Shown: positions 16,401 through 24,219 of the stretch, piece by piece
Layout of the letters: every line of letters begins with the position of its first letter
Numbering within the stretch: position 1 is the first letter of the stretch
Assembly (NCBI GenBank): GCA_001839685.1
Contig: MLAK01001096.1
Span: 1-33,795, forward strand
From: Tritrichomonas foetus
Lineage: Eukaryota > Parabasalia > Tritrichomonadida > Tritrichomonadidae
Length of the DNA stretch: 33,795 nt
Direction: 5' to 3'
Notes under the pieces: generated by a model
The model's database searches: none
What the model was told of the DNA's origin: nothing
Seen by the model: only the letters and a program-made list of their open reading frames with translations
Position numbers and translations under genes: made by a program

Positions 16401-19145
16401 ATTTCCACATCTTCATCCAGCAAACGTAGTCATCGAAGTTCATCATCATCACACACTAATATTGAATCAACAGATGATTTTATTCAATCAGTTTCCTCAG
16501 CTATTAGTGAATCTAGAAATAAATCGATAAGTGTACATGGTGAAAGTGATTTTATTGAAACTGACAGTGCTATAGGTGCAGATAATTTGACAAGTGAGAT
16601 CTTGAGTAGTGATGCCTCTAAAGAATCTAATAAAGCCGATAGTAATGACTTTATTGAATCCATTGCATCCACAAATATTAACTCCATTATAAGTGGTAGT
16701 TTTATTGAATCTGTTTCTGGGGTTATGGCAGACAATATTAACAGTAGTAAAAGCTCATCATCAAGAAGAAGTTCTAAACCACCCAGTTCACATGCAAGTG
16801 ACGATTTCATTGATGCAATATCACTTGAATATAGTAAAAAAGGCGATACAAGTGAAGATTTTATCGAATCAGTATCAAGATCCAAATCATCACTAAAGAA
16901 AGGATCTCGATCAAGTTCTTCTTATTCACAAAAATCGAAACAGAAATCTAAATCAATATCTGGATCGTCTGGTGAGGATTTTATCGATTCTATTTCAATA
17001 ATAAGTGAATCTAAACAAGTTTCAGCTATCAGCCGAGATGATTTTATAGAATCCGGTTCTATTGCTGCTGATAAAATTGAAAGTGGCTCTATATTAAGTA
17101 ATAAAAGTTCAAGTAGTCGTGAAAACTCACATCAAAGTGATGATTTTATCGATGGAATATCAATTTCATCAGGATCAAATAAAAATGCAAGTAAAAGTGA
17201 AATATCATCATCAAAGAATGATTTGGATTCGAATGAATTTATTGAATCTATTTCAGTTATCACAGCCGATCATATTTCCACATCTTCATCCAGCAAACGT
17301 AGTCATCGAAGTTCATCATCATCACACACTAATATTGAATCAACAGATGATTTTATTCAATCAATATCTTCAATCATCAATGAAGAAACAAAACAAAGTG
17401 AAAGTGAGTTTATCAATAGTGCAAGTGGAATTACAGCTGATAGTTTAGCTAGTGAAATAATTAGTGAAAAAGAATCCCAAAGCATAAATAGTAGTGATCA
17501 CAAACCTGATAAAAAACGATCATATTCATCAAATGAGAGTGATTTTATAGAATCATTTTCTAGTACTAAATCAGAATCGAAATCACAAACAGGTAATGAT
17601 TTCATCGAATCAGTATCTGGGATTACAGCTGATACAATCGAAAGTTCTATTATTAGTGAGAAATCAACGTCTTCCCAAAAATCAAACTCTTCTAGATCAT
17701 CTAGATCTAACAAGTCAAGTGAAGGAGAATTTATTGACACTATCTCAAGTATTAAAAGTGAATCCAAAATTAACTCTGAAGTAACTGGTGATGATTTCAT
17801 CGAATCAGTATCTGGGATTACAGCTGATACAATCGAAAGCACTTTTATCAGTGAAAAATCAAATTCATCAAGAAAATCATATTCCTCGAGATCATCTGGA
17901 TCTAACAAGTCAAGTGAAGGAGAATTTATTGACACTATCTCAAGTATTAAAAGTGAATCCAAAATTAACTCTGAGCCAACTGGAGAAGATTTCATTGAAT
18001 CCGTTTCTGGAGTTACAGCTGATAATGTTGGTAGCTCAATTATCAGTGTAAAATCGGAATCTTCTCGAAGATCTTATTCATCAAAATCATCTCGCTCATC
18101 CAGATCATCTCGATCAAATAAAACCAGTGATGGTGAGTTTATTGATACTATATCAAGCGTTAAAAGTGAATCTAGAGTCAATTCAGATACTACAGGCGGA
18201 TATATTGAATCAGTTTCAGGAGTTACAGCAGATAACATTAGTTCAAGTAGCTACTCCTCAAAAAGATCCAGAAGATCAAGAAGCTATTCGTCATCTTCTA
18301 AAGTAAGTGATAATGATTTTATTGACACAGTGTCAACAATTAAATCTGAAGATAAATCTCCAGTTGAATCATCAGATTTCATTGAACCAAATGAAAGCTT
18401 AGTTACCAGCCAAAGTAAAAATTCACTAACTAATCTTTCCAGTGAATTAGATGACTTCATTGAATCTCAATCTAAATCAGGAATTCTGAAATCAAATGAA
18501 GGTACCAATAACATCAAGTCAGCTATATCTGAAATAACTGATAATGATTTTATTGAATCTTCAGTTATTTCTAAGCCCATTCAAGCTGAAAGTTCATCTT
18601 CACATAAATCTGAAGATAGCCAAAAGTCTATCCACCATCATCACAGGCATCATCGTTCATCAACTTCTTCTTCTTCGTCAGCACATAGAAAATCACTTAA
18701 ACAGCCAACAACGAAACATAATGATGCATCAATACAAATGCCTTCATCTGGTGATGGTGACCCAAGACGTCAATTTGCACCAATTCACATTGAACAACCA
18801 AGAACCAAATATAATATGGATCTTCGATTAAACCCAGTGAACTATGAACCTACTAACCAAGGAAAGGCTGCAGGAACCCAAACTAAGATGAGAAGAAGAC
18901 ATCAAAAAGTTCATTTTGAACGGAAGGTTTATGCTAGACCAAGACTTCAAACAATGGCACCGGCAGAAGCTAATCTGAATTATATTGATTTTATTGAAGA
19001 ACAAAAAATGAAATTAAAGCACATTCAAAAGCAGACAAATGCATCAAGACAAATGCGGGCTTTGAGACAATCTCAAGTTGTTGAAATGCAATACGAAACA
19101 ACTGATAATTATGATGAAATTGAAAAATATCTTGATTTAAAGTGA
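13482..19145 (+). CDS. Giant Ser-rich DFIES-repeat protein
   Basis: The product is 1,887 aa, predicted to be largely disordered and extremely rich in Ser, Asp, Glu, Lys and Ile. About 45 short motifs of the form (D/E)-F-I-(E/D)-(S/T/A)-(I/V)-S recur every 20-40 residues from about residue 220 to 1700, separated by Ser/Arg/Lys linkers, some RS-like. Nested repeats are listed separately. A His-rich stretch (HHHHRHHRSS) precedes a different, basic and probably helical C-terminus (about 1740-1887) with a TQT motif at about 1799-1801 and a last motif copy, DFIEE. Acidic residues beside serines suggest many CK2-type sites. No catalytic domain, signal peptide or membrane helix is visible. A scaffold or multivalent binding protein is plausible. 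One codon (957, nt 16350-16352) contains an N and reads Leu or Phe; the duplicate copy has Leu. Confidence 0.9.
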   Translation: MSGGSILSSSAPHSFDEDITDNESILSISSTGLSLSSSKSDKSDKSEKNQFHSTKLSKNTNNENLHSVSALRNALKEMENIPTDSDSPDEFLPPPASGHPRNRQNLSSISSQMKSSMIRDEDDEPLSNIPLTKGVEDVSQINYRPNKLSRQTNSNLSDSYKNLLSRPSGLNRLSPRKLRSSSTDSTSDSEKKLHHSSERFIIKDEGKNTNQIDMNELTDEFINSIIASHTQNEETNNSNLKLNKLSKPQKEITKLSRPEQVIQPIKKVEEEPQMNIIDDLDKMSDIFSDSSFGSKNEIEKKPSSEKITIDDDFVASDHTPKSDSSGNADESVASKSSTEDFLDDIISQIDEQKESSKGSTKESSKGSTKESSKGSTKESSKGSYKESENKKSNEIDSDFIDEPNSPNSSEIEKSDLIEGVSRISRKEVSIISRADSILNGNDFIDSDDNKSRKSTLSKPDKSNNTYKTADFDEISDDFLEEISEIHTDKDDPKRQSVSPPNSIFNGDYVKSSSDDEKDKKSEFEDDFVEQQSKSKISSKSSSNSDKLQDIHPNSILSGEFISDENNILSNENKSGLSNSTNKPSKSSISSNRTKSSSKLSKRSSSSSISRKSISKASDDFIDAIDLEYSANSNENNNDNSTDNELSGDFIETASNISKSLASSSSKKSKYSHSSSRSSRIQKSSNSSNESISVKSESKNNVSVINDSDFIESSSKQRKSSSSSKQSSHSASSNDFIESISLKSQSKQGSIIGDDFIENISGMAIEDVASILSSDNENDNKKPSELIERYSSMASNLNSIISGSFEDSGPKSPSDRSSSRSYSHRSSSSYASDDFIDAISREYSKKNKSSEDFIESISGSKSSIKKDSSSSPKSKSKSSGEDFIDSISVKSESKQVSTLSGLDFIEPDDIDNNEKDSEISKNRSSSHQSDDFIDGISISSGSNKNASKSEISSSKNDXDSNEFIESISVITADHISTSSSSKRSHRSSSSSHTNIESTDDFIQSVSSAISESRNKSISVHGESDFIETDSAIGADNLTSEILSSDASKESNKADSNDFIESIASTNINSIISGSFIESVSGVMADNINSSKSSSSRRSSKPPSSHASDDFIDAISLEYSKKGDTSEDFIESVSRSKSSLKKGSRSSSSYSQKSKQKSKSISGSSGEDFIDSISIISESKQVSAISRDDFIESGSIAADKIESGSILSNKSSSSRENSHQSDDFIDGISISSGSNKNASKSEISSSKNDLDSNEFIESISVITADHISTSSSSKRSHRSSSSSHTNIESTDDFIQSISSIINEETKQSESEFINSASGITADSLASEIISEKESQSINSSDHKPDKKRSYSSNESDFIESFSSTKSESKSQTGNDFIESVSGITADTIESSIISEKSTSSQKSNSSRSSRSNKSSEGEFIDTISSIKSESKINSEVTGDDFIESVSGITADTIESTFISEKSNSSRKSYSSRSSGSNKSSEGEFIDTISSIKSESKINSEPTGEDFIESVSGVTADNVGSSIISVKSESSRRSYSSKSSRSSRSSRSNKTSDGEFIDTISSVKSESRVNSDTTGGYIESVSGVTADNISSSSYSSKRSRRSRSYSSSSKVSDNDFIDTVSTIKSEDKSPVESSDFIEPNESLVTSQSKNSLTNLSSELDDFIESQSKSGILKSNEGTNNIKSAISEITDNDFIESSVISKPIQAESSSSHKSEDSQKSIHHHHRHHRSSTSSSSSAHRKSLKQPTTKHNDASIQMPSSGDGDPRRQFAPIHIEQPRTKYNMDLRLNPVNYEPTNQGKAAGTQTKMRRRHQKVHFERKVYARPRLQTMAPAEANLNYIDFIEEQKMKLKHIQKQTNASRQMRALRQSQVVEMQYETTDNYDEIEKYLDLK
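14541..14642 (+). repeat. 24-bp in-frame tandem repeat
   Basis: Four 24-bp units plus a partial fifth encode ESSKGSTK repeated in the Ser-rich protein. Copies are nearly identical at the DNA level. Visible changes are TCG versus TCT in the first copy and a Thr-to-Tyr codon change in the last, pointing to recent slippage-type expansion. Confidence 0.85.
15864..16490 (+). repeat. Segmental duplication, copy A
   Basis: This copy runs from NLNSIISGSF to TDDFIQS in the Ser-rich protein and aligns with copy B at 16674-17363. The first part has diverged with in-frame length changes (63 bp in total). The last 237 bp (16254-16490) are identical to copy B at 873 bp spacing except for the N at 16352. 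Confidence 0.85.
16674..17363 (+). repeat. Segmental duplication, copy B
   Basis: This is the partner of copy A. It begins NINSIISGSF and shares with copy A, in order, SDDFIDAIS-EYSKK, SEDFIES, SGEDFIDSIS, SKQVS, and then an identical block at 17127-17363. The spacing of 873 bp equals 291 codons, so both copies stay in frame. Confidence 0.85.
17592..18377 (+). repeat. 195-bp (65-aa) tandem units, three full and one partial
   Basis: Units start at 17592, 17787, 17982 and 18195. The first two are exactly 195 bp, the third is 213 bp through extra Ser/Arg codons, and the fourth is diverged. Each holds two different motif types in fixed order: DFIESVSG(I/V)TAD, then EFIDTISS(I/V)KSES. The fourth has lost part of the first motif (GGYIESVSG). 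Confidence 0.88.
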
Positions 19146-19561
19146 ATTTTATATTCACATTGTAAGAAAATAAATGTTTGTTTATTCTATCATTTTTAAT
19201 CCTATATTTTGGCAATTATTATCAATGCGACTTATCACTGCAGATAAATGTTCATGCAATTTCAAGAAAAACGCAATTGGACATAAAAACCCATTGTTGT
19301 GATTCAAATAAAAAATTTAATAATTCATCTCATGAGAAAAGAAAGAAAAAAGAATGAGTATAAATATAATGTACTTTAGGCATAAACAATCGCATGAAAA
19401 TATTGTTTCGGTGGAGGGGGTAAATATATCTAACATATGCCATCAATAAATGGAAACATGATCACTTTTGCAATAGTTTTGTTTTTATATTAAAAATATA
19501 TAAACTGTATCTTTCTCATTCAAATTTCTTAATCTAAAATCCGATGAAAAAGTCGAGAGTA
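19146..19561. other. Convergent 3' intergenic region
   Basis: This lies between the stop codons of the Ser-rich protein (+) and the ArfGAP gene (-). It is AT-rich with no open frame. A short G-rich patch (GGTGGAGGGGG, near 19410) stands out but has no recognised role. Confidence 0.45.
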
Positions 19562-21607
19562 TTAAGGTGGTTCAAATTTGCTTGGAATTCCAAGTGTTTT
19601 CACACCTGCTGGAGTATAATCTCTTGGTTTGCTCCTAAATTTCTTTATGGTCGTTCTTAATTCGGAATCAATGAAATTCGATCCTCTTCGTCCCATATGT
19701 TTAGGTGGGGCAGGCAATAAAAGCGACATATCTTCACAACTTGGTGCAAAATCACTGTGTGGCGGTTTTTCAGGTTTCTCAAAGATTTTATTTGGATCTG
19801 ACCGAGATTGCTGCGGCAGGAGGCCACCGAGAGCCAATTCAATGTTTCTATTATGATTTGCTTTTGCAATCATCCATGGATGTGCATCTTTGGAAGAATT
19901 TGGATCAGCGCCCTTTGATAATAAATAATCGACAACTAAATCTTCGTTATAAAATGACGCATAAGAAAGCGGGGACCAACCAAAATCATCTAAATCGTCA
20001 ATTTTTGAAGAAAGATGTAAAATAACTAATTCTAATATTAGCGGATTTCCAATACAAACAGCGGCGTGAACTGGGTTGAATCCATCTAGAGTAGGAACAT
20101 TACCTTTCGTCAAAATTAAAGAGTGATAAACTTCCAAAACATTTTGAGACTTGATTGCTTCAAAAATATCGATATTTTCATTTCGATTTACAAATTGTAG
20201 ATTTTGATATTTTTGTTGAATAAATGTTCTCCGAGTTTGATTTGATGATGATTGATCAAATATTTCACTTTTCTTGGAGATATCGAAATTCTCTTCAAGA
20301 ATGAAATTCGCGTTATTATTTCCAATTTCGTTAATTAAGGAAAGTTGAATTTGCGGAATATTGTCGAGTTTGAGTGATCTAACCATTGTGACGGCTGATG
20401 AAAGAGATCTGTGAATTGATGCGCAAGATTCACAAAGTGTTACTCCCCAGTTAATTGATGCCCACTCAGAATTTGGATTGCCACAATCTGCGCATGCTTT
20501 TCCATGAGGACTATTTGGTGCGGATGGAATCGACGATCCTTCAGACTTTCCAACAATGTTTCGAACAATAGTGGATGTCCATGCATTCATATCATATTTC
20601 GTAAGAGATAAAAGAATTAATTGTTTTTGTCTATTCCGAACAGAAAAACAATTTGGTCTTCCTTGTGTTGGTTCTGCTTTAACAGCACATAATAAAAGAT
20701 CAAGATTTTTAGGTGATTTCAAAGCCTGATCCAAAGTTTTTCCATAAGATAAAACTCCATTTGAGCATATAAAAAACTTTTTATGCCATTTAAATTGACT
20801 TTTCTTCCATAAATAGCCTTGATAGGACTGTCTAATTTCTTGTGGCTGATTTGAAGTCACGTAATCCCAAAATTTAGGAAGAATTTTATCTAATTTTTGT
20901 CGTTTCTTTAGTTCTTTGATTTCCAATGCATTCCTTTCAGCACTCAATTCCAATGCCCTCACTTTCATATCTTTAATATCTTGCTTTGATTTTTCGAGGT
21001 TATTCACAACTTGAGAAAAGGCTTTTTTGAATGACGAAATGTAAGAAACCAAAATATTTGAAACCATTTCTTTTGCTTTAATTTCAAAAACTTGAATATT
21101 TGAAGAAAAGTCATAATAAGACTGTGTAGCAACTTGATGGGCGTTAATCAAATTGGTATCTTTTTCGGTTTTAGGGGGAGAGTTTATGTATTTTTCAATA
21201 ACCGAATTATAATTGGCCCACGACTTTTCATAATTTTTATGATATTGGGTGAGAGAATCAGCGTCTCTTACGATAAAATGGCTTAGTGTAGTACTACAAT
21301 TTTCGCTAACATAGTTTATATGAAAATCTATTGCTTTTGTCGTTTCTTTCACTGCTTGAATCAATTTCGAGTATAAAGGATCAGTACAAATGATTTCTAA
21401 TGAGCTTAATAAGTCACTTGATTCGTTTAATTCACTGCATAGTTTCTTCCCCGTTTGTATAATTCGATGAAAAACTTTGACAATAGATCGAAGCTTGTTT
21501 GAAGTCTCGAGGCTATCTTGGGCTCGCCTTTCCTGTTCTACTATGAAAATTGGATTTGGTACCAAATAATCATGGAGTTCTTTGTATTTTTCGGCTTTCT
21601 TTTCCAT
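19562..21607 (-). CDS. ArfGAP with BAR, PH and ankyrin domains (ACAP/ASAP-like)
   Basis: The product is 681 aa. Residues about 20-245 are long charged helices consistent with a BAR domain. A PH domain spans about 262-352 (SYQGYLWKKS start; the tryptophan in NAWTSTI on the last helix). The ArfGAP zinc finger follows with C372-x2-C375-x16-C392-x2-C395 and the arginine of IHRSL (R400) at the arginine-finger position. VRSLKLD and FIQQKY further on are family marks. Ankyrin repeats occupy about 505-600 (GFNPVHAAV, GWSPLSYASFYNEDLVVDYLLSKGADPN type). The order BAR-PH-ArfGAP-ANK is that of ACAP/centaurin-beta proteins, which bind curved, phosphoinositide-containing membranes and inactivate Arf GTPases in endocytic recycling. 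The GxH of the usual CSGIHRSLG is changed to CASIHRSLS, a modest deviation; catalysis is still likely. The C-terminal 80 residues are low-complexity. Confidence 0.93.
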   Translation of the reverse strand: MEKKAEKYKELHDYLVPNPIFIVEQERRAQDSLETSNKLRSIVKVFHRIIQTGKKLCSELNESSDLLSSLEIICTDPLYSKLIQAVKETTKAIDFHINYVSENCSTTLSHFIVRDADSLTQYHKNYEKSWANYNSVIEKYINSPPKTEKDTNLINAHQVATQSYYDFSSNIQVFEIKAKEMVSNILVSYISSFKKAFSQVVNNLEKSKQDIKDMKVRALELSAERNALEIKELKKRQKLDKILPKFWDYVTSNQPQEIRQSYQGYLWKKSQFKWHKKFFICSNGVLSYGKTLDQALKSPKNLDLLLCAVKAEPTQGRPNCFSVRNRQKQLILLSLTKYDMNAWTSTIVRNIVGKSEGSSIPSAPNSPHGKACADCGNPNSEWASINWGVTLCESCASIHRSLSSAVTMVRSLKLDNIPQIQLSLINEIGNNNANFILEENFDISKKSEIFDQSSSNQTRRTFIQQKYQNLQFVNRNENIDIFEAIKSQNVLEVYHSLILTKGNVPTLDGFNPVHAAVCIGNPLILELVILHLSSKIDDLDDFGWSPLSYASFYNEDLVVDYLLSKGADPNSSKDAHPWMIAKANHNRNIELALGGLLPQQSRSDPNKIFEKPEKPPHSDFAPSCEDMSLLLPAPPKHMGRRGSNFIDSELRTTIKKFRSKPRDYTPAGVKTLGIPSKFEPP

Positions 21608-22879
21608 TTTGAGATTTTTGCTTTCGTTTAACAGTTATTTTTATTCGTCTGCTTTCAATTTTTGTGTTGATTTCATTTCCTCACTTTTTCATTACATAAT
21701 GAATCTCCATGTTTTTTTTTGTATGTAAAAGTTTACATGACATGACAAAAATATAGAAAAAACTTTATCATTTATGACAAAATAATTTTCAGAATTCTCT
21801 CAAAGGAATTGAGAAGGTTTATGTTGATAACTTTTTGATGAGAAAGATAAAATATTTTTCTGTATTTTCAAACCTATTTATATGTTTATCTGGTTATATC
21901 ATTGAATTAGATGATAAATTGATAAAATTATTTTGCATATATCACCAAATATTCTTTCAATAAAATGAAAGACTAAAGTTTACTTTACAAATTAATTGTA
22001 ATGTCCATCAAATTTTAATGTAAATGGAATGTCAAATATCTTTTTCACTAAGAAACTTTTGTATATTATCCATTTGAAATTGAGACATTACATAAAAAAG
22101 AATTCAATAATAATCTTCGAAATATGCTATTGCAATTAAAGCTTGAGTGATAGGTATTTCACACAACCACCTCAATATAGAAATTTCTAATGTAGTTACT
22201 TCACTCCAGCACGAAGATTTATTTATACCTGACAATTCATAAACAAAACAATAAAAAACGAAAAAAAGACATTAACATTCATAGTCGACTTCTATCGTTT
22301 TTTTAAAGAATTGAATGCATTCCAATATAATCGAAAGTTGGATTTTTTCACATTATTCTCTGTCTATTTCGGCTAATAAATGCAAAATTCTTTTCTCTTC
22401 TTAGTTTCCCTTTGCTATTTATTTCAAAATGAAAAGTAAAACTCACTCGAAATGACTTTTTATCAGGAATTTCGTCAATAATAAAATATAATTTGTAAAA
22501 TTGATAGTATTATTTTATTAATATAATGTAGAACATCAATATACCAAAATTCATGTTGTCAATCATTAGATAACAACCCAAAATTGATGTAAAATTGAAT
22601 GAAATTTCAAACGAATAGTCAGATGTATTTCACCATTAACCACCATTTAATTTTTAGATTTACAATAAAAAGTTAAAAATCCGATCAGAATTTCAATATA
22701 ACTATCAAAATCGCCTTATTACAATTTTATCAATAATGGAAAATCAAAAACGAGTCCAATCATAACAATCATTTGGAAGTTCATTCTTTTTTATATAGAA
22801 ATTCTAAATAAAATCATGTTCAATTCTCTAGAAACAACATTAATATAAATATTAATATCAAATTAGAGCCTCTAATTTA
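21608..22879. other. Long AT-rich intergenic region
   Basis: About 1.3 kb without a supported gene. It holds the ArfGAP promoter (a TAACTGTTAAACG sequence on the minus strand just upstream of the ATG has a Myb-site look) and runs up to the left end of the putative transposon. A TTAGAG/CCTCTAA palindromic patch at 22863-22883 borders and overlaps that end. Confidence 0.45.
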
Positions 22880-22892
22880 GAGGTGCCAGGAC
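22878..22892 (+). repeat. Left terminal inverted repeat
   Basis: TAGAGGTGCCAGGAC pairs perfectly with the sequence at 24081-24095. Its outer part also takes part in a local palindrome (CCTCTAA T TTAGAGG). Confidence 0.65.
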
Positions 22893-24093
22893 TAAATAAC
22901 GTATTTTTTTGATGAATTTTGAAGGCTCATATTTCCTCATGTATACAACATAACAACGATTTGGTTTTACCNATAGANNTCATAGATACTATACTATTAG
23001 ATCATACTATTTAGAACTATATATTTCATGTAGATAGCAAGATAAAAAATCATCCTAAGAAACAACTATTTCGTCAATAATTCTATATCTATTTGACTAA
23101 AACTATTAATTTATATATTAATATATGAACACACAATAACCAAATGTGTAGAATTGTTTTTATGATAAAATAATATTTATAAGTGGAGAAAAATGTTATT
23201 TTCCATTTTTTTTGTGAATAATGATATTTATCTTGAAGTGAGGTATGAGTCAGAGGGATAACTATTCTTCAAAAGTAAGTTCCTTCCATAGTCTACAACA
23301 TATCAGAATATACAGCAAATCGGCTCAGCGGGTGCAAAAATTTTAGGGGGTACAAAGTTTGGCGCCATTTATGTTAATATTGAATAGTTTACAAATATAT
23401 TGAGAACGTTCTTGACTCTTTCTTACTCTCACATTTTCTAGATTTTGAAGGCGATTGCTCATCAGATGAGGAGGAAGAAATCGAATTACGAGAAGAAGAG
23501 AATAGATTTCCATATTCAGAGGCAAAAATTCTACTTCCCAAAGATGATTTCAACCCGCCAGAGTTCCCCAGTGGTGGCACTCATAATGCAAACATTGTAG
23601 ATATTGACATCGATTCATTTATTGACATTAGAGAAATTATTAAGCAGAAAGTTGTCGACACATCAAAGGGCACGTTATTACTTCAACGCAGAGAAAACAG
23701 AAAAGAAGAGAGAAGCAGTCATCAACATGAAATGTAAGAAGAAAAGTCGTGCAGAGAAAGTTCGCTTTTTGAGTCCTATTGGCCAAATAACTGATGATGA
23801 GAACGCTTTAATGAGCGTTGAAGAGGCACTGGTCTTCTTTCTTGGCTATAACAGTCCAATTAACGTTGATTTGAAGCGCATCAGCTTCGGTAAAGGTGGA
23901 TTCGCTTCCTACAGCACGATACATCAGAAATGCTGTTTGAAAGGTTTACAAAATTGGATTACGACTCATCCATATTTCTGCACCTAGCGAGGCAATTTTG
24001 TTGTTTAAACATTTGTTTGTTATTACACCATATGTATATTCATATATATAATTTTCGAAAGAATTGGCGTCTTGAGGAGGGTCCTGGCACCTC
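22880..24093. mobile_element. Putative small TA-flanked inverted-repeat transposon, decayed
   Basis: Perfect inverted repeats TAGAGGTGCCAGGAC (22878-22892) and its reverse complement (24081-24095) bound about 1.2 kb. If the outer TA on both sides is the target duplication, the element starts GAGGTGCC and ends GGCACCTC. Size and TA flanks fit a Tc1/mariner-type element. Against that, no transposase with a recognisable DD(E/D) catalytic core is visible in any frame. The interior has an AT-rich left half with ambiguous bases (22972, 22978, 22979) and a right half with broken coding sequence of clearly different, less AT-rich composition. It may be a non-autonomous element, or one carrying a captured gene fragment. 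Confidence 0.5.
23384..23990 (+). pseudogene. Frameshifted coding remnant inside the element
   Basis: Two overlapping plus-strand frames look like parts of one protein. The first is open from 23384 but has no start codon before an acidic stretch (CSSDEEEEIELREEENRF) and a Pro/Asp-rich part; it ends at a TAA after SSHQHEM near 23733. The second is open from about 23604 to a TAG at 23988-23990. Its latter part has balanced protein-like composition (KKSRAEKVRFLSPIGQITDD, then ALVFFLGYNSPINVDLKR). Codon use is less AT-biased than in the surroundings. I recognise no family; it is not a typical mariner transposase. One frameshift near 23690-23730 and loss of the N-terminus would explain the pattern. 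No trichomonad-style intron joins the frames. Confidence 0.45.
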
Positions 24094-24095
24094 TA
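24081..24095 (-). repeat. Right terminal inverted repeat
   Basis: GTCCTGGCACCTCTA is the exact reverse complement of 22878-22892. The inverted match stops on both sides, as expected for element ends. Confidence 0.65.
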
Positions 24096-24137
24096 TCAAA
24101 TTTGACATCATTGAAAAACCTTTTTTTGAACTAAGTT

Positions 24138-24146
24138 GACCGTTTA
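24138..24146 (+). promoter_or_regulatory. GACCGTTTA motif, distal copy
   Basis: First of two direct copies upstream of the TMEM33-like gene, 74 bases before its ATG. It lies just outside the putative transposon. Confidence 0.45.
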
Positions 24147-24168
24147 TTTATACATGATATAAGTGAGA

Positions 24169-24177
24169 GACCGTTTA
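24169..24177 (+). promoter_or_regulatory. GACCGTTTA motif, proximal copy
   Basis: AGAGACCGTTTAGAACGATAAAA lies about 43 bases before the ATG at 24220. The reverse complement holds AAACGG, close to the Myb core AACNG. The adjacent AACGATA resembles the Myb recognition elements described for Trichomonas vaginalis. An Inr-like TCATCAAA follows before the start codon. Confidence 0.5.
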
Positions 24178-24219
24178 GAACGATAAAATTGTGAATCATC
24201 AAAATAAACAAAATATAAA

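Noticed and set aside
23270..23300. GTAAGT sequence as a canonical 5' splice site joining the frames in the transposon
   Set aside because: Trichomonad introns use GTATxx-type starts with a branch sequence fused to the 3' site. No matching 3' site restores a frame here.
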